A DNA stretch of 64,000 nt from Halosimplex pelagicum (lineage in GTDB: Archaea; Halobacteriota; Halobacteria; Halobacteriales; Haloarculaceae): the NCBI RefSeq assembly GCF_013415905.1, contig NZ_CP058909.1, forward strand, positions 3,348,001 through 3,412,000. Reading direction: 5' to 3'. The translations under genes were made by a program, and so were the position numbers. The notes under the pieces are model-generated. The model ran no database searches and was not told the origin of the DNA. It worked only from the letters and a program-made list of their open reading frames with translations. Each line of letters begins with the position of its first letter. Position 1 is the first letter of the stretch. Below are positions 52,660-62,047 of the stretch, in pieces.

Positions 52660-53202
52660 ATGAACCGACGAGCGGCGTCGAGTGCCGGTTGGGACAGGCC
52701 GCTCGTGATCGGTGCCGTCTACGGGCTGACGGCGCTGGCGTACACGGCCGCGTACGTCACGCTCGTGAGTCCCTACGGTCTATTTCTGATCTCGGCGGGG
52801 ATGCTCGTCGGCTCGTCGACCGTCGCCGCCGTGCTCTCTGGCGTGCTCGTCCATCGACTCGAAACCGCTGTCGACCCCGTGTCGAGGATACGGACGGACG
52901 CGTTCTCGGGGATGTTCGTCGGCTGGCTGACGCTGGTGATCGCGGGGCCGCTGGCCGTCCTCGGCATGACGATACCGATGTACGTCGGTCCGGTGACGAA
53001 CGTCTCGCTGATCACGCCGCTTCTGATCGCGGCCTATCTCGTCGGCGTCGTCGGGTACGGGCTGATCGGGACGCTCATCGCCCTGGTCGCGACGGTCGGG
53101 ACGCCGATCCTCCTCACGGGCGCGGTCGGCGTCGTGCTCGGGTACCTCCGCCGTCGGTCGAGCGCCGCCGCTGTCGTGCCGCCGGAGGGCTCCGGGGGCT
53201 GA
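52660..53202 (+). CDS. Conserved haloarchaeal membrane protein (four TM)
   Basis: A 180-residue protein with four hydrophobic segments (LVIGAVYGLTALAYTAAYVT, LISAGMLVGSSTVAAVLSGV, GWLTLVIAGPLAVLGMTIPM, GYGLIGTLIALVATVGTPIL) and a basic C-terminal tail. No known function; a DUF family of haloarchaea is likely. Confidence 0.7.
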   Translation: MNRRAASSAGWDRPLVIGAVYGLTALAYTAAYVTLVSPYGLFLISAGMLVGSSTVAAVLSGVLVHRLETAVDPVSRIRTDAFSGMFVGWLTLVIAGPLAVLGMTIPMYVGPVTNVSLITPLLIAAYLVGVVGYGLIGTLIALVATVGTPILLTGAVGVVLGYLRRRSSAAAVVPPEGSGG

Positions 53203-53255
53203 TTGCCGTCGCTCCCGGGTCGGAACGCGGAGAGAGAACTGAAACCGGTCGAAAT

Positions 53256-54164
53256 TCAGACGCCGCGGCCTTGCATCTTCTCTTCCTCGGGCAGGTCGGC
53301 GTTGGCGTCGCCCTTCATGCCGGCGCCGATGTTGGAAGCGATCTCGGCGAGGGTCTCGGGGTCGTCCCAGTTGTTGACGGCCTCGACGATCGCCGTGCCC
53401 ATCGCCTCGGGGTCCTCGGCGCCGAAGATGCCCGAGCCGACGAAGATGCCGTCGCAGCCGTGGTGCATCATCAGCGCGGCGTCGGCGGGCGTCGCGATGC
53501 CGCCGGCGGCGAAGTTGACGACGGGGAGCCGCCCCATCTCGGCGGTCTCGTGGACGAGTTCGGCGGGCGCCTCGTTCTCGCGGGCCCACTTCTCGCGCTC
53601 CTCGTGGGTCGCGCCCTCCAGCTCGCGAATGGCCCCTTTGATGTTGCGCTGGTGGTGGACGGCCTGGTTCACGTCGCCGGTGCCGGCCTCGCCCTTGGTG
53701 CGGATCATCGCCGCGCCCTCGTCGATGCGGCGGAGCGCCTCGCCGAGGTTGCGGGCGCCGCAGACGAACGGGGAGGTAAAGTCGCGCTTGTCGATGTGGT
53801 AGCGGTCGTCCGCGGGCGTGAGGACCTCGCTCTCGTCGATCATGTCGGCGCCGGTCGCTTCGAGGATCTGGGCCTCCTTGGTGTGGCCGATGCGGGCCTT
53901 GCCCATGACGGGGATGGAGACCTCGTCGATGATGGATTCGAGCGAGGCGGGGTCGGCCATGCGGGCGACGCCGCCGCGCTTGCGGATGTCGGCGGGGACG
54001 GCTTCGAGGTTCATCACCGCGACGGCGCCCACGTCCTCGGCGATGCGGGCCTGCTCGCGGTTCACGACGTCCATGATGACGCCGCCCTTCTGCATCTTGG
54101 CGAACCCGCGCTTGACCAGCTCGGTCCCGCGGCGGAGTTCCTCTAGGTCCGTTTCGTCGGTCAT
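53256..54164 (-). CDS. pdxS: Pyridoxal 5'-phosphate synthase subunit PdxS
   Basis: A 302-residue (beta/alpha)8 synthase making PLP from ribose 5-phosphate, glyceraldehyde 3-phosphate and ammonia. Family marks: [66 protein letters not shown] segment [19 protein letters not shown] and [15 protein letters not shown]. The glutaminase partner PdxT is not in the window. Confidence 0.95.
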   Translation of the reverse strand: MTDETDLEELRRGTELVKRGFAKMQKGGVIMDVVNREQARIAEDVGAVAVMNLEAVPADIRKRGGVARMADPASLESIIDEVSIPVMGKARIGHTKEAQILEATGADMIDESEVLTPADDRYHIDKRDFTSPFVCGARNLGEALRRIDEGAAMIRTKGEAGTGDVNQAVHHQRNIKGAIRELEGATHEEREKWARENEAPAELVHETAEMGRLPVVNFAAGGIATPADAALMMHHGCDGIFVGSGIFGAEDPEAMGTAIVEAVNNWDDPETLAEIASNIGAGMKGDANADLPEEEKMQGRGV

Positions 54165-54283
54165 ACCCCCGGCTTGGCGTCGGACTCACTTAACGAGTAT
54201 CGTTCGCCGCCGTCTCGCCGGAGTCGGCGTCCCGAGGTTCCGGCGCCGTGTGTTATTTGCCGCACTCGCCCGTTGCCGCGAGC

Positions 54284-56437
54284 ATGACGGACACGCAGTC
54301 GAGCGAGGAGCCGTTCGCGACCGAGGTGACGGTCGACGCCGGCGACCGGAGCGACTGGTCGGTCTCGCCGCGGATCTTCGGCGCCTACGTCGAACACTAC
54401 GGCCGCGAGATCTACCCCGGTATCTACGCCGAACACCTGACGAACAACTCCTTCGAACCGTGGTGCTTCGAGCGGAAGACCGCCGAACGGAGCCGTCTCG
54501 CCTACGACGAAGACGAGATTCCCGAACACGAGGGGATCGCCTACCCCTGGCAGCCGGTCGGCGACGCGACGTTCGAGACCCCCGAGGGCGGCGTCCACGG
54601 CGGCGACCGGAGCCGCTTCCAGCGGATGACCGTCGACGGCGACGCGGGCGGCGTCTCCCAGCGAGTCCCCCTGCCGGACTACCGCACCGCCGAGTACGAC
54701 CTGTCGGTCTCAGTCCGCGGCGAGGGCGTCGAGGCGGTCGAGGCGCGACTCACCGACCTCGACGGCGAGGTGCTGGCCGCGGTCGAGATTCCCGTCACCG
54801 ACGAGTGGGTCCGCCACGAGGACCTCCGGCTCGAACTCGCCGGTGAGAGCGACGTTCGGTACCCCGCCGAGGGGGCCGACGGCGGCTTCCGGGACAACTC
54901 CGCCCCCCACGGGGAGTACCGGTTCGAGTTCGTCGCCGAGGGGGAGGGGGGCGTCGACCTCGACTGGGCGACGTTGCTGTCCGGCGACGCCGTCGACGGA
55001 AAGTTCAACCCCGAGATGCTGGAGCGGATGGAGGAACTCGCCGTGGAGTCCATCAAGTGGCCGGGCGGCAACTTCGCGAGTCACTACCGCTGGCGCGACG
55101 GCGTCGGCCCGCTCGAAGACCGCCCCGTCAGCGAGGCGCCCGGCTGGAGCGGTCTCGAACCGAACTTCCTCGGGACGGCCGAGTTCGTCGACCTCTGCGA
55201 GCGGATCGGCGTCGAACCGATGATCACGGTCGGCTGGTGGGCGGAGATCGGCCCCGAGGAGGCCGCCGACTGGGTGGAGTACTGCAACGGCGACCCCGAC
55301 GAGACGGAGATGGGCGCGCTGCGGGCCGAGCACGGCTACGAGGAGCCCTTCGACGTACGGTACTGGGAGATCGGCAACGAGGTCTGGGGCCCGTGGCAGT
55401 TCGGCCACACCGCCGACCCGTGGGAGTTCGCCGGGGGGTCCGACGAGCGGGCGGGCGTCGACGCCTACTACGACGCGATGACCGCTGTCGACCCGGATAT
55501 CACGGTGTTCGCGGACCTGCTCGACCCGGGGTACACCCGCTTCGAGGCCGACGCCGACGAGTGGGCCGAGGCGCTGTTCGCCGAGGTCGGCGACCGCATC
55601 GACGGCGTCGACACCCACCACTACAACTTCGGGATCCGCCGCAGCGACGAAGACAGCCCCGAGGAGTGGGTTGAGGACCACGACGCTGACCCGATCGACT
55701 ACATGGAGACGCTCGTCGCCTATCCGACGCAGTACGAGCGTGAGCTGGCGGATCTCGCCGCGGACGCTGCGGCCCACGGCGTCGACCCGTTCGTGATCAA
55801 CGTCGGCGAGTGGGGGCTGTACCCCCACCTCGGGGAGGATTGGCCCGATATCGGAATGGGGACGACCGCCAGCGCCGCCTACACCGCGGGGATGTTCGGC
55901 GCGTTCGTCCGACAGGGCGACGCCGTCCGCCGCGCTTCGCACACCCACATGCCGGTCAAGCAGTTCCCCGACACCGGGGGGTCGAACGCCACGCCGCTCG
56001 ACCCCGTCGCGCAGGTCCAGCGGCTCTACGCCGAGGTGCTCGCCGACGGCCGCGACTGGCACGCGCTCGGTGTCGAAGTCGACGGCCCCGCGCGGACGCT
56101 CCCGGAACTCGGGACGCGGGTCGAGCGCATGGAGGGTGTCCCCTACGTCGACGCCACGGCGGTCGTCGACGACGCGGGCGAGGAACTGGCCGTCTTCCTC
56201 GCCAATCGGAATCTCTCCGAGGGGGCGACCGTGACGGTCGACCTCGGACCCGACGCGGCCGACCGCTCGGTCGCCGTCGACACCCTGGAACCGACCGACA
56301 GCCCCCACGACCAACAGGAGTCCCGCTCCGAACCCGACGCATACAGGATCGACCGCTCGACCGAGACCGTGAGCGACGACGGGACCGTCGCGGTCGAACT
56401 CGCCCCCTCCGCGGTGGCTCGCCTCCGGATCGACTGA
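54284..56437 (+). CDS. Alpha-L-arabinofuranosidase, GH51-like
   Basis: A 717-residue glycoside hydrolase. The layout fits GH51: an N-terminal beta part (IFGAYVEHYGREIYPGIYAE), an embedded carbohydrate-binding-like region (about 150-240), then the catalytic barrel with acid/base Glu366 in YWEIGNEVWGPW and nucleophile Glu509 in INVGEWGLY. The C-terminal beta domain contains VFLANRNLSEGATVTVDLG. No signal peptide, so it acts on imported arabinosides in the cytoplasm. A TTATTT TATA-like element lies about 30 bases upstream. Confidence 0.88.
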   Translation: MTDTQSSEEPFATEVTVDAGDRSDWSVSPRIFGAYVEHYGREIYPGIYAEHLTNNSFEPWCFERKTAERSRLAYDEDEIPEHEGIAYPWQPVGDATFETPEGGVHGGDRSRFQRMTVDGDAGGVSQRVPLPDYRTAEYDLSVSVRGEGVEAVEARLTDLDGEVLAAVEIPVTDEWVRHEDLRLELAGESDVRYPAEGADGGFRDNSAPHGEYRFEFVAEGEGGVDLDWATLLSGDAVDGKFNPEMLERMEELAVESIKWPGGNFASHYRWRDGVGPLEDRPVSEAPGWSGLEPNFLGTAEFVDLCERIGVEPMITVGWWAEIGPEEAADWVEYCNGDPDETEMGALRAEHGYEEPFDVRYWEIGNEVWGPWQFGHTADPWEFAGGSDERAGVDAYYDAMTAVDPDITVFADLLDPGYTRFEADADEWAEALFAEVGDRIDGVDTHHYNFGIRRSDEDSPEEWVEDHDADPIDYMETLVAYPTQYERELADLAADAAAHGVDPFVINVGEWGLYPHLGEDWPDIGMGTTASAAYTAGMFGAFVRQGDAVRRASHTHMPVKQFPDTGGSNATPLDPVAQVQRLYAEVLADGRDWHALGVEVDGPARTLPELGTRVERMEGVPYVDATAVVDDAGEELAVFLANRNLSEGATVTVDLGPDAADRSVAVDTLEPTDSPHDQQESRSEPDAYRIDRSTETVSDDGTVAVELAPSAVARLRID

Positions 56438-56496
56438 TCCGTCGGCTCGACCGTCCGACCGCTATCGTTTTGCGCGCGGCGTCCACAGGGTCGAGC

Positions 56497-57270
56497 ATGT
56501 CGGCCGTGAACCGGGCGGGTCGCCGCATCGAGCGGGTCGTCGCCCGCTACTTCGACGCGCCGCTGCCCGACAGCGATGGCCTCCCCGCCTACGTCGCGCC
56601 GCTGCCCGACTGGCTGGAGGACCTGGGTCTCCGCCTCGCGTGGCCCATCGCGCTGGTCAACCTCGTCGGCACCCTCTTTGGCTTCTGGTACTACGCCGGC
56701 CAACCCACCGACCTCGCCCCGCCGATCCTCGGGGGGCAACTGGGCGCCGCGCCGCTGGCCGCCTACCCGCTCATCCCGGACTCGCCCGTCGCGACGCTGT
56801 TCATCGGTCTCTCGCTGGTCGCCTGGAAGCTCGACCTCGACGCCGACCCGCTGCACGCGCTCGCCTTCTTCGGCTGTATCAAGCTCGGCCTGTGGACGCC
56901 GTTCGTCCAGCTCGTCCTCAACGGGCCCGGCGGCATCGCCGCCTGGCTCTACTGGTTCCTGATACTCAGCCACCTCGCGATGGCCGTCGAGGCGTTCCTG
57001 ATCCACCGCTACGCCGCCCTCTCCGTCGGGTCGGTCGCCCTCGCGCTCGCCTGGTACGGCTTCAACGACGTGGTCGACTATTTCTGGCCGATCCTGGAGG
57101 GGCCACACCACACCTGGCTGCGCGCCGAGCCGTTCGTCGCGGCCGGGCTCCCCGACCACACCGTCCCCGCCCACGACCTCGCGGCGGCCTGGGCGGTCGT
57201 CCTCACGCTGGTCGCCGCGTTCCTCGCGCTGGCGACCCGCGTCGAGAAGGTGAAACGCGGTGCGGCCTGA
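56497..57270 (+). CDS. DUF1405 membrane protein
   Basis: A 257-residue protein with about six TMs. Characteristic segments are FGFWYYAGQPTDLAPPI, PDSPVATLFIGLSLVAWKLD, FFGCIKLGLWTPFVQLVL and WYGFNDVVDYFWPILEGPHH, which match the archaeal/Bacillus DUF1405 family (YpjA-like). Function unknown. Confidence 0.85.
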   Translation: MSAVNRAGRRIERVVARYFDAPLPDSDGLPAYVAPLPDWLEDLGLRLAWPIALVNLVGTLFGFWYYAGQPTDLAPPILGGQLGAAPLAAYPLIPDSPVATLFIGLSLVAWKLDLDADPLHALAFFGCIKLGLWTPFVQLVLNGPGGIAAWLYWFLILSHLAMAVEAFLIHRYAALSVGSVALALAWYGFNDVVDYFWPILEGPHHTWLRAEPFVAAGLPDHTVPAHDLAAAWAVVLTLVAAFLALATRVEKVKRGAA

Positions 57271-57360
57271 GACCGGTCGCCCGGCCATCGGTCGCCGAGA
57301 ACTCCGGGAAGGTGCTTCCGCGGTCCGAAGCTATACCCCCGGGTCGGCCGTCTCTGTGAT

Positions 57361-58203
57361 ATGGTATCGTTCAGCGACTCGGAGCGCAGGGCGTTCGCGC
57401 GCGACGGCTTCCTCGTGCGCGAGGACCTCCTGCCGGCCGGGATCGTCGACGACGCTCGCGCGGCGGTCGTCGACGCGATGGACGCCGATCCGGACGATCC
57501 CGAGACGCTCGTCGGCGCCGGGTACGAGGTGGCGCTGGAGGGCGTCGACCAGCCGCCGCTGACCGCGGTCGCCGAGGCGCTGTTCCCCGCCGCCGAGGCG
57601 CTCGTCGGCGAGGGCGTCCTCGAACCGCCGGGCGCGGGGATGCAGGTCGCCTTGGAGTTCCCCGACACCGACGCCGCCGAGTCGGTCCACGGCGCTAAGA
57701 CCGTCGACGGCCACCTCGACGGCTACGCCGCCTTCGACGAGAACCCCGAGGTGACGACCTTCCAGCTCGGCGCCGCCGTCTACTTCGACGACGTGGGCCC
57801 CCGCGGCGGTGGGTTCACGGTCTGGCCCGGCTCCCATCGGGCAGCGGCCGCGTACTTCGCCGACCACGCGCTGGAGTCGGTCGGCGGCAAGCCGAACAAC
57901 TCCCAACTGCCCGCGACGGGTGACGAACCGGGCGAATGGGACTACGACCGCCGGCTCCACGACCAGTGGGACCCCTACGAGATAGCGGGCTCGGCCGGCA
58001 CGGTCGTCCTCTGGCACGGGCTGTTGACCCACGCGGCCGGGATCAACACCGGCGAGCGCGTCCGGATGGCCGGCATCGAGCGGTTCGCCCGCGAGGACAT
58101 CGAGGACGTTCGTCGGGATGCAGCTTCGGATCTCTTCGAGTACTGGCCCGCGATGGCCGGCGTCCCCTTCGTGGAGGGTGGTGAGCCGGTCGTTTCGGAG
58201 TGA
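57361..58203 (+). CDS. Phytanoyl-CoA dioxygenase (PhyH) family protein
   Basis: A 280-residue Fe(II)/2-oxoglutarate oxygenase. The iron triad is His118-x-Asp120 in GHLDGY and His224 in LTHAAG; Arg233 or Arg235 in TGERVR would hold 2-oxoglutarate. The N-terminus FARDGFLVREDLLPAGIVDD is typical. Substrate unknown. It is the last host gene before the AT-rich island, whose left boundary lies within 15 bases of its stop. Confidence 0.88.
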   Translation: MVSFSDSERRAFARDGFLVREDLLPAGIVDDARAAVVDAMDADPDDPETLVGAGYEVALEGVDQPPLTAVAEALFPAAEALVGEGVLEPPGAGMQVALEFPDTDAAESVHGAKTVDGHLDGYAAFDENPEVTTFQLGAAVYFDDVGPRGGGFTVWPGSHRAAAAYFADHALESVGGKPNNSQLPATGDEPGEWDYDRRLHDQWDPYEIAGSAGTVVLWHGLLTHAAGINTGERVRMAGIERFAREDIEDVRRDAASDLFEYWPAMAGVPFVEGGEPVVSE

Positions 58204-58215
58204 CAATACTGCGGT

Positions 58216-58365
58216 CGTGCCCCTTCGGCTCAGCGTCATCGCGTCAGGAGTTCTGTAGCTATGACAGTACCAGTGGTTGTTCGTCGGCGCGACCTTGTGT
58301 CCGTGCGGGCACCGGTGCCGTCAACTCTCCTCCTGCGTCTCGATCCTCAGTTTCTCGGCCGACAT
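58216..58365 (-). pseudogene. Broken copy of the zinc-ribbon gene at 45248
   Basis: Homology to the element gene covers its promoter (TTTTTATATACC, 58390-58401, minus strand) and the first ~50 codons. The start ATG 58365 and LRIETQEES are kept, but a TGA replaces the Trp codon after residue 14. The zinc-ribbon part (CPHGHKVAPTNNHWYCHS) continues beyond the stop, and a one-base deletion then shifts frame near 58253. It lies directly against the phyH stop. The remainder of the 401-base gap before the ATPase gene (58438-58604) shows only an A/T-rich promoter (GTATATATTTT near 58555). Confidence 0.8.
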
Positions 58366-58604
58366 ATCCAGTCGGCGAATTTGAGATGTGGTATATAAAA
58401 ACCGAGTCTGAGGGTCACAGTGAAAGTGGAACGGCGAATTCCATAGAGTTGCTTGGGTGTGTCTCGGATATCTGCTGCTTAGAAGGGGAACGAAAGTAGT
58501 ACAACTGATCCGAACATGGGACCATTCTAGCAACCTCCTCGAACGAACAAACCCGTATATATTTTAGGCGCGTGCTCGAATCCCAAATAAGGCCGCACCA
58601 CGTA

Positions 58605-59951
58605 ATGTATTTAGAAGATATTCGTGTCCATGGATTCAAAGGTATACGCGACCTGCGGTTCAAACCTAATCGAATTAATCTTATCACTGGGCCAAACAAT
58701 TCCGGTAAAACATCCTTCTTAGAGTCTCTTAACCTGGTATTTAATCCTCAGATCATCAGTGAGTGGGAAGATAATATCGACTATCTAATCAATGCCAAAT
58801 CGAAAACGGCTGCCATTGATTGTGAATTTTCAGGCCATCAAACCACATTTAACGATTTTTCGGACACTGACAAGGATGACAGTAGACTGAAGAACCGCGA
58901 ACTAGGGCTTAGACCTCCTCGGAAGTCCGAAGCTCTCGATGCATTTGTAGATGTACTTCTCACCCTTTCGTCACAGGGCCCTGATACTGATTACTACGTA
59001 GACCGGCTATTTGGGCGTACTCTTAGTCCTGAGGATTTCGAGACGATAACTGATGATTCGCAGTTTCACGAGATCGTAGATGAATCATTGAGGGAGACAA
59101 TCATCACTGCATCTGAAGATCTAGATCAGAGTACGATTCGGGACAGTTGTATCGTTCTGTCTGTGGATGGAGAAGAATATCCCTACATCTATCTTGAAGA
59201 TTCGATTTACAGTGGTCTGCGCGCTGAAATCTCTAATATGGCGGCGCGCCGGGCACTAACGAAATTATATCATGAGGAGGACGAGATCTTTGCTAATGAG
59301 GATCAAATTAACCGGCTCCAGCAGATGTTCTCCGATCTGTTGATCCCCCGGTTAGGAAAAGATAGGTTTGTATATGAAAAGCCATCATCGGTAGGCCAAG
59401 TTGTATTCGCGAATACAGAAACGGTAACCGGTGAAAATGTAGATCTGAGTAAAAATAATGGTGCGGTCAGACTTCAAAACATCGAGAAATACGTTAAGAA
59501 GACCTCCATCTTGCGGAATTTAGAAGATCTATCTTTTGACTACTTAGTGTTCAATGAAGATGGCGAAGAGTATCAGGTACCGTACGGCTTCATGGGTCAA
59601 GGATTCCAACAGGTGATGACAATCTTGTGGGAGTTGTATAAATCAGATGTATCTGAAACTGTGTTCTTGCTGGAAGAAGCAGAAAATCACATGCATCCGG
59701 GGTATGTAAATAAATTGGTATATTTCTTAGTTGACCTTGCCATGGAAGAAGAAATCCAGCTCTTCATTACCACCCACGATCTGGACTTCCTAGACGCATT
59801 CTTTTCACAAAATATAGGCAATGATGAAGTTTCATTCCTGAAGGATCACTTCAAGTTGTTGAAAATGGGTAGGCGATACTCAGAACAATTAGACTATTCA
59901 CAGGCTGAAAAAGAACTCGAGGACATACATACAGACTTGCGTGGGATATGA
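58605..59951 (+). CDS. OLD-like AAA ATPase (candidate defence ATPase)
   Basis: A 448-residue SMC/ABC-type ATPase. The N-terminus LEDIRVHGFKGIRDLRF leads into Walker A GPNNSGKTS (residues about 29-37); a degenerate signature GFMGQGFQQVMTI precedes Walker B TVFLLEEAENHMHPG and the His switch FITTHDLDFLDAF. This is the AAA_15/AAA_21 layout of OLD-family and PARIS AriA-type ATPases but without a fused TOPRIM domain. The TOPRIM-like partner is the next gene, overlapping by 4 bases. Low GC and codon use mark recent transfer. Probably phage- or plasmid-sensing; function inferred. Confidence 0.85.
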   Translation: MYLEDIRVHGFKGIRDLRFKPNRINLITGPNNSGKTSFLESLNLVFNPQIISEWEDNIDYLINAKSKTAAIDCEFSGHQTTFNDFSDTDKDDSRLKNRELGLRPPRKSEALDAFVDVLLTLSSQGPDTDYYVDRLFGRTLSPEDFETITDDSQFHEIVDESLRETIITASEDLDQSTIRDSCIVLSVDGEEYPYIYLEDSIYSGLRAEISNMAARRALTKLYHEEDEIFANEDQINRLQQMFSDLLIPRLGKDRFVYEKPSSVGQVVFANTETVTGENVDLSKNNGAVRLQNIEKYVKKTSILRNLEDLSFDYLVFNEDGEEYQVPYGFMGQGFQQVMTILWELYKSDVSETVFLLEEAENHMHPGYVNKLVYFLVDLAMEEEIQLFITTHDLDFLDAFFSQNIGNDEVSFLKDHFKLLKMGRRYSEQLDYSQAEKELEDIHTDLRGI

Positions 59952-60550
59952 ACCAAATTTTTCTCAGCGAAGGGAAGAACGATACAGAGATGCTAGAAGT
60001 CGTATTTAACTCCGTATACAGCGATTTGGATTCCCAAAGGATCGACTTAGAAGACCATTCTTCCGATGGGTTAATAAAACAAGAATCATCTATGATTAGA
60101 AAGTTTCTGGAATATCGGAGCGATAAGGATCTATTGCTAAAATCTGAGGGGGGAAAACCAAAACTCAAAACCGCAGTCGCGAGCTTGTCAAGGGAACTTC
60201 TGGACTATTTGGACTGTTTTGAATTATACGTGGTGATTGACCTTGATGGCGGATCAATTGATGGCATTATTGAGGATATAGACGAGGAATTAGAGACGCG
60301 ATCGACAACAAATAGGGCCTCATTGGAGAAATCAGGGTCTTTAGAGCCAGCTTCGCCGTTTCTCATACAGGATACCGTATTTTCATATCGGCATCTAGAG
60401 TACGAGATCAGGTTCATAACATTAGAGTACACACTAGAAGATGTTGCAAATATAGATAAGAACACAGATTCAGGAGAAGACCAGCGACAAAAAGTTCGCA
60501 ATATCTCGCAACGAGAAGATATCCAATCTGTGCTTTCTGAATATACATAG
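59948..60550 (+). CDS. TOPRIM-like nuclease partner of the ATPase
   Basis: A 200-residue protein beginning MNQIFLSEGKNDTEMLEVVF, the TOPRIM motif with the catalytic Glu, followed by ELYVVIDLDGGSIDGII carrying the DxD motif. It fits a compact OLD-type TOPRIM or DUF4435/DUF3226-like domain. It starts inside the ATPase stop (ATGA), so the two are translated together. Likely a nuclease effector licensed by the ATPase, as in PARIS and split OLD systems; family membership needs a profile search. Confidence 0.75.
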   Translation: MNQIFLSEGKNDTEMLEVVFNSVYSDLDSQRIDLEDHSSDGLIKQESSMIRKFLEYRSDKDLLLKSEGGKPKLKTAVASLSRELLDYLDCFELYVVIDLDGGSIDGIIEDIDEELETRSTTNRASLEKSGSLEPASPFLIQDTVFSYRHLEYEIRFITLEYTLEDVANIDKNTDSGEDQRQKVRNISQREDIQSVLSEYT

Positions 60551-60641
60551 AATTCGGGCACTAATCTAATTAGTTAATCGATTTTGATAACATTCTCGAT
60601 TGAGGTAAAATCATCAATTGTATCGATGAGAGACGCTCTCT

Positions 60642-60893
60642 TCATGTTTCACCAACGGACCAGCGGCGCTCGTACTCGACGGGCAGCTCATCGGTGTCGA
60701 GAATCGCCGCGATCTCCTCGGGCGTGACCGAACCCTGGTCCGTCGCGACTGTCATGAGCTCGTGGACCTGGCCCTTCGGGACCGCGCCGGACCCGCCGGC
60801 CATTCGGATGAAGTACTCGGTAGCGACTTCGAGGGCCTCGCTTTTCGTGTCCTCGCATGTGGCCTCGAAGAGGTGGTCGTACCGCCTCTTTAA
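60642..60893 (-). pseudogene. Truncated copy of the element's ribbon-helix-helix gene
   Basis: Over 75 aligned residues it differs from the protein at 44198-44476 at 8 positions by my count (for example DHLFEATCEDTKSEALEV). The C-terminus ends SVGET. The first ~10 residues and the start codon are missing: an in-frame TAA lies at 60894-60896. The rest of the 383-base gap (60551-60933) is A/T-rich with no gene seen. Confidence 0.8.
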
Positions 60894-60933
60894 TTAGCTG
60901 CCACCTCTCCATTTATGATACCAACCAATCAAA

Positions 60934-61914
60934 ATGCGGTTGATGGCTATTAATCACGCTATTCATACTATCGGTCAATTAAATCGGCCTGCGGAGCTGA
61001 GGACCAAAGAGGAGTTTGGCATTCAACGAGGAGGCGATGATGATCTCAGGTATCAGGTTGACCCTTTCGCAGAATTATATTATGACAAGGAATCTTCTGA
61101 GATTCAAGGGTTATCGGATAGACAGATTGTGGGATACGATGAACCCATGATTAATGTGTGTGAGAGATTACAGGAGTTTTCCTTCGTTTTCGCGGTTTTT
61201 AGGCCTACCTCTGGGTACTTAGCGATTGAAGAGGAAGACCAATCCGCTGCTGAACTCGATGTTGAATTGGGGGAGGAATACAAAAAATCTGCCAGAAAAG
61301 TTGACAAGGAAGCTTTAGGTCAAAGTGACGGTGCGACTCTTCACGATGGATTCATTCAATTTCACAATTGGAATCCTAATAGAATCGGTGCAACGCCTGA
61401 GGAGTTTGGTAAGGCTCACTCCAAATACCGAGACGAGATATTAGAATTGGAGAGGAAAGGTCACCGGTGGAATGTTGTCGAATGGTGGATGCTAAAGCAT
61501 AAAGATACGAAGATTATGGCCTACTCAACATTGGCAGAAATGGAAGAAAGGCTCGGAGATCTGATTCGAGAAGCCTATACAGACTCAGAACAGATAATTA
61601 CACAGACAAGTGCAATTGAGGGTCGCCCTATAGATAGATGGAGTGAGGCAGGAAAACCGGGAAAATATGGGATTCTTGAATTCATGTATTTCCGGAATCT
61701 TGTCAAGGTGTGCCGAGAAAGCGAGGCGGTCCTCAATCTCATAGACATGAATGTGCCTGAACTTAGATCATACACTGACGGCGTCAATGACCTACGAAAC
61801 GACGTAATGCATCCCATCAACACAGTATTTGAAGAAAAAAGCGATATAGCCGAATTTATTGAATCGATAACTAATGTTGAGGAGTTCCTTTCTCGGACTG
61901 AGAATTGCCTCTGA
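60934..61914 (+). CDS. HEPN-like protein (candidate RNase effector)
   Basis: A 326-residue protein of low GC. The C-terminal 120 residues are helical and contain VNDLRNDVMHPINTVFEE, an R-N-x3-H motif of the kind that forms the HEPN ribonuclease active site. The N-terminal 200 residues are of unknown fold (QEFSFVFAVFRPTSGYLAIE, WNVVEWWMLKHKDTKIMAYS). ATG 60943 is an alternative start. It stands alone, without a MNT partner, so it may be a single-gene abortive system or a ligand-gated HEPN protein. A gap of 146 bases follows. Confidence 0.65.
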   Translation: MRLMAINHAIHTIGQLNRPAELRTKEEFGIQRGGDDDLRYQVDPFAELYYDKESSEIQGLSDRQIVGYDEPMINVCERLQEFSFVFAVFRPTSGYLAIEEEDQSAAELDVELGEEYKKSARKVDKEALGQSDGATLHDGFIQFHNWNPNRIGATPEEFGKAHSKYRDEILELERKGHRWNVVEWWMLKHKDTKIMAYSTLAEMEERLGDLIREAYTDSEQIITQTSAIEGRPIDRWSEAGKPGKYGILEFMYFRNLVKVCRESEAVLNLIDMNVPELRSYTDGVNDLRNDVMHPINTVFEEKSDIAEFIESITNVEEFLSRTENCL

Positions 61915-62029
61915 AACAAGGATTCATATTTCCATAGAAGTGTGAAACACTGAGCAAGTATAGACTACTAGACGGCCAAATTTCGATACCTCGGGAACGG
62001 TCGGCCCACCGAGATAGACCCTGATTACA

Positions 62030-62047
62030 CGTTTCTCACGAGAAACG
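62030..62047 (-). terminator. Hairpin just downstream of valS
   Basis: CGTTTCTC-AC-GAGAAACG, a perfect 8-bp stem, lies 14 bases after the valS stop. It could end transcription from either side (valS and the HEPN-like gene converge here) or mark the island's right edge. Confidence 0.45.

Noticed and set aside
58250..62047. A second integrated element with its own att sites
   Set aside because: I found no tRNA, integrase or direct repeats at the island's edges; the 8-bp palindrome at 62030-62047 is not matched at the left edge. It is described as a relic only.
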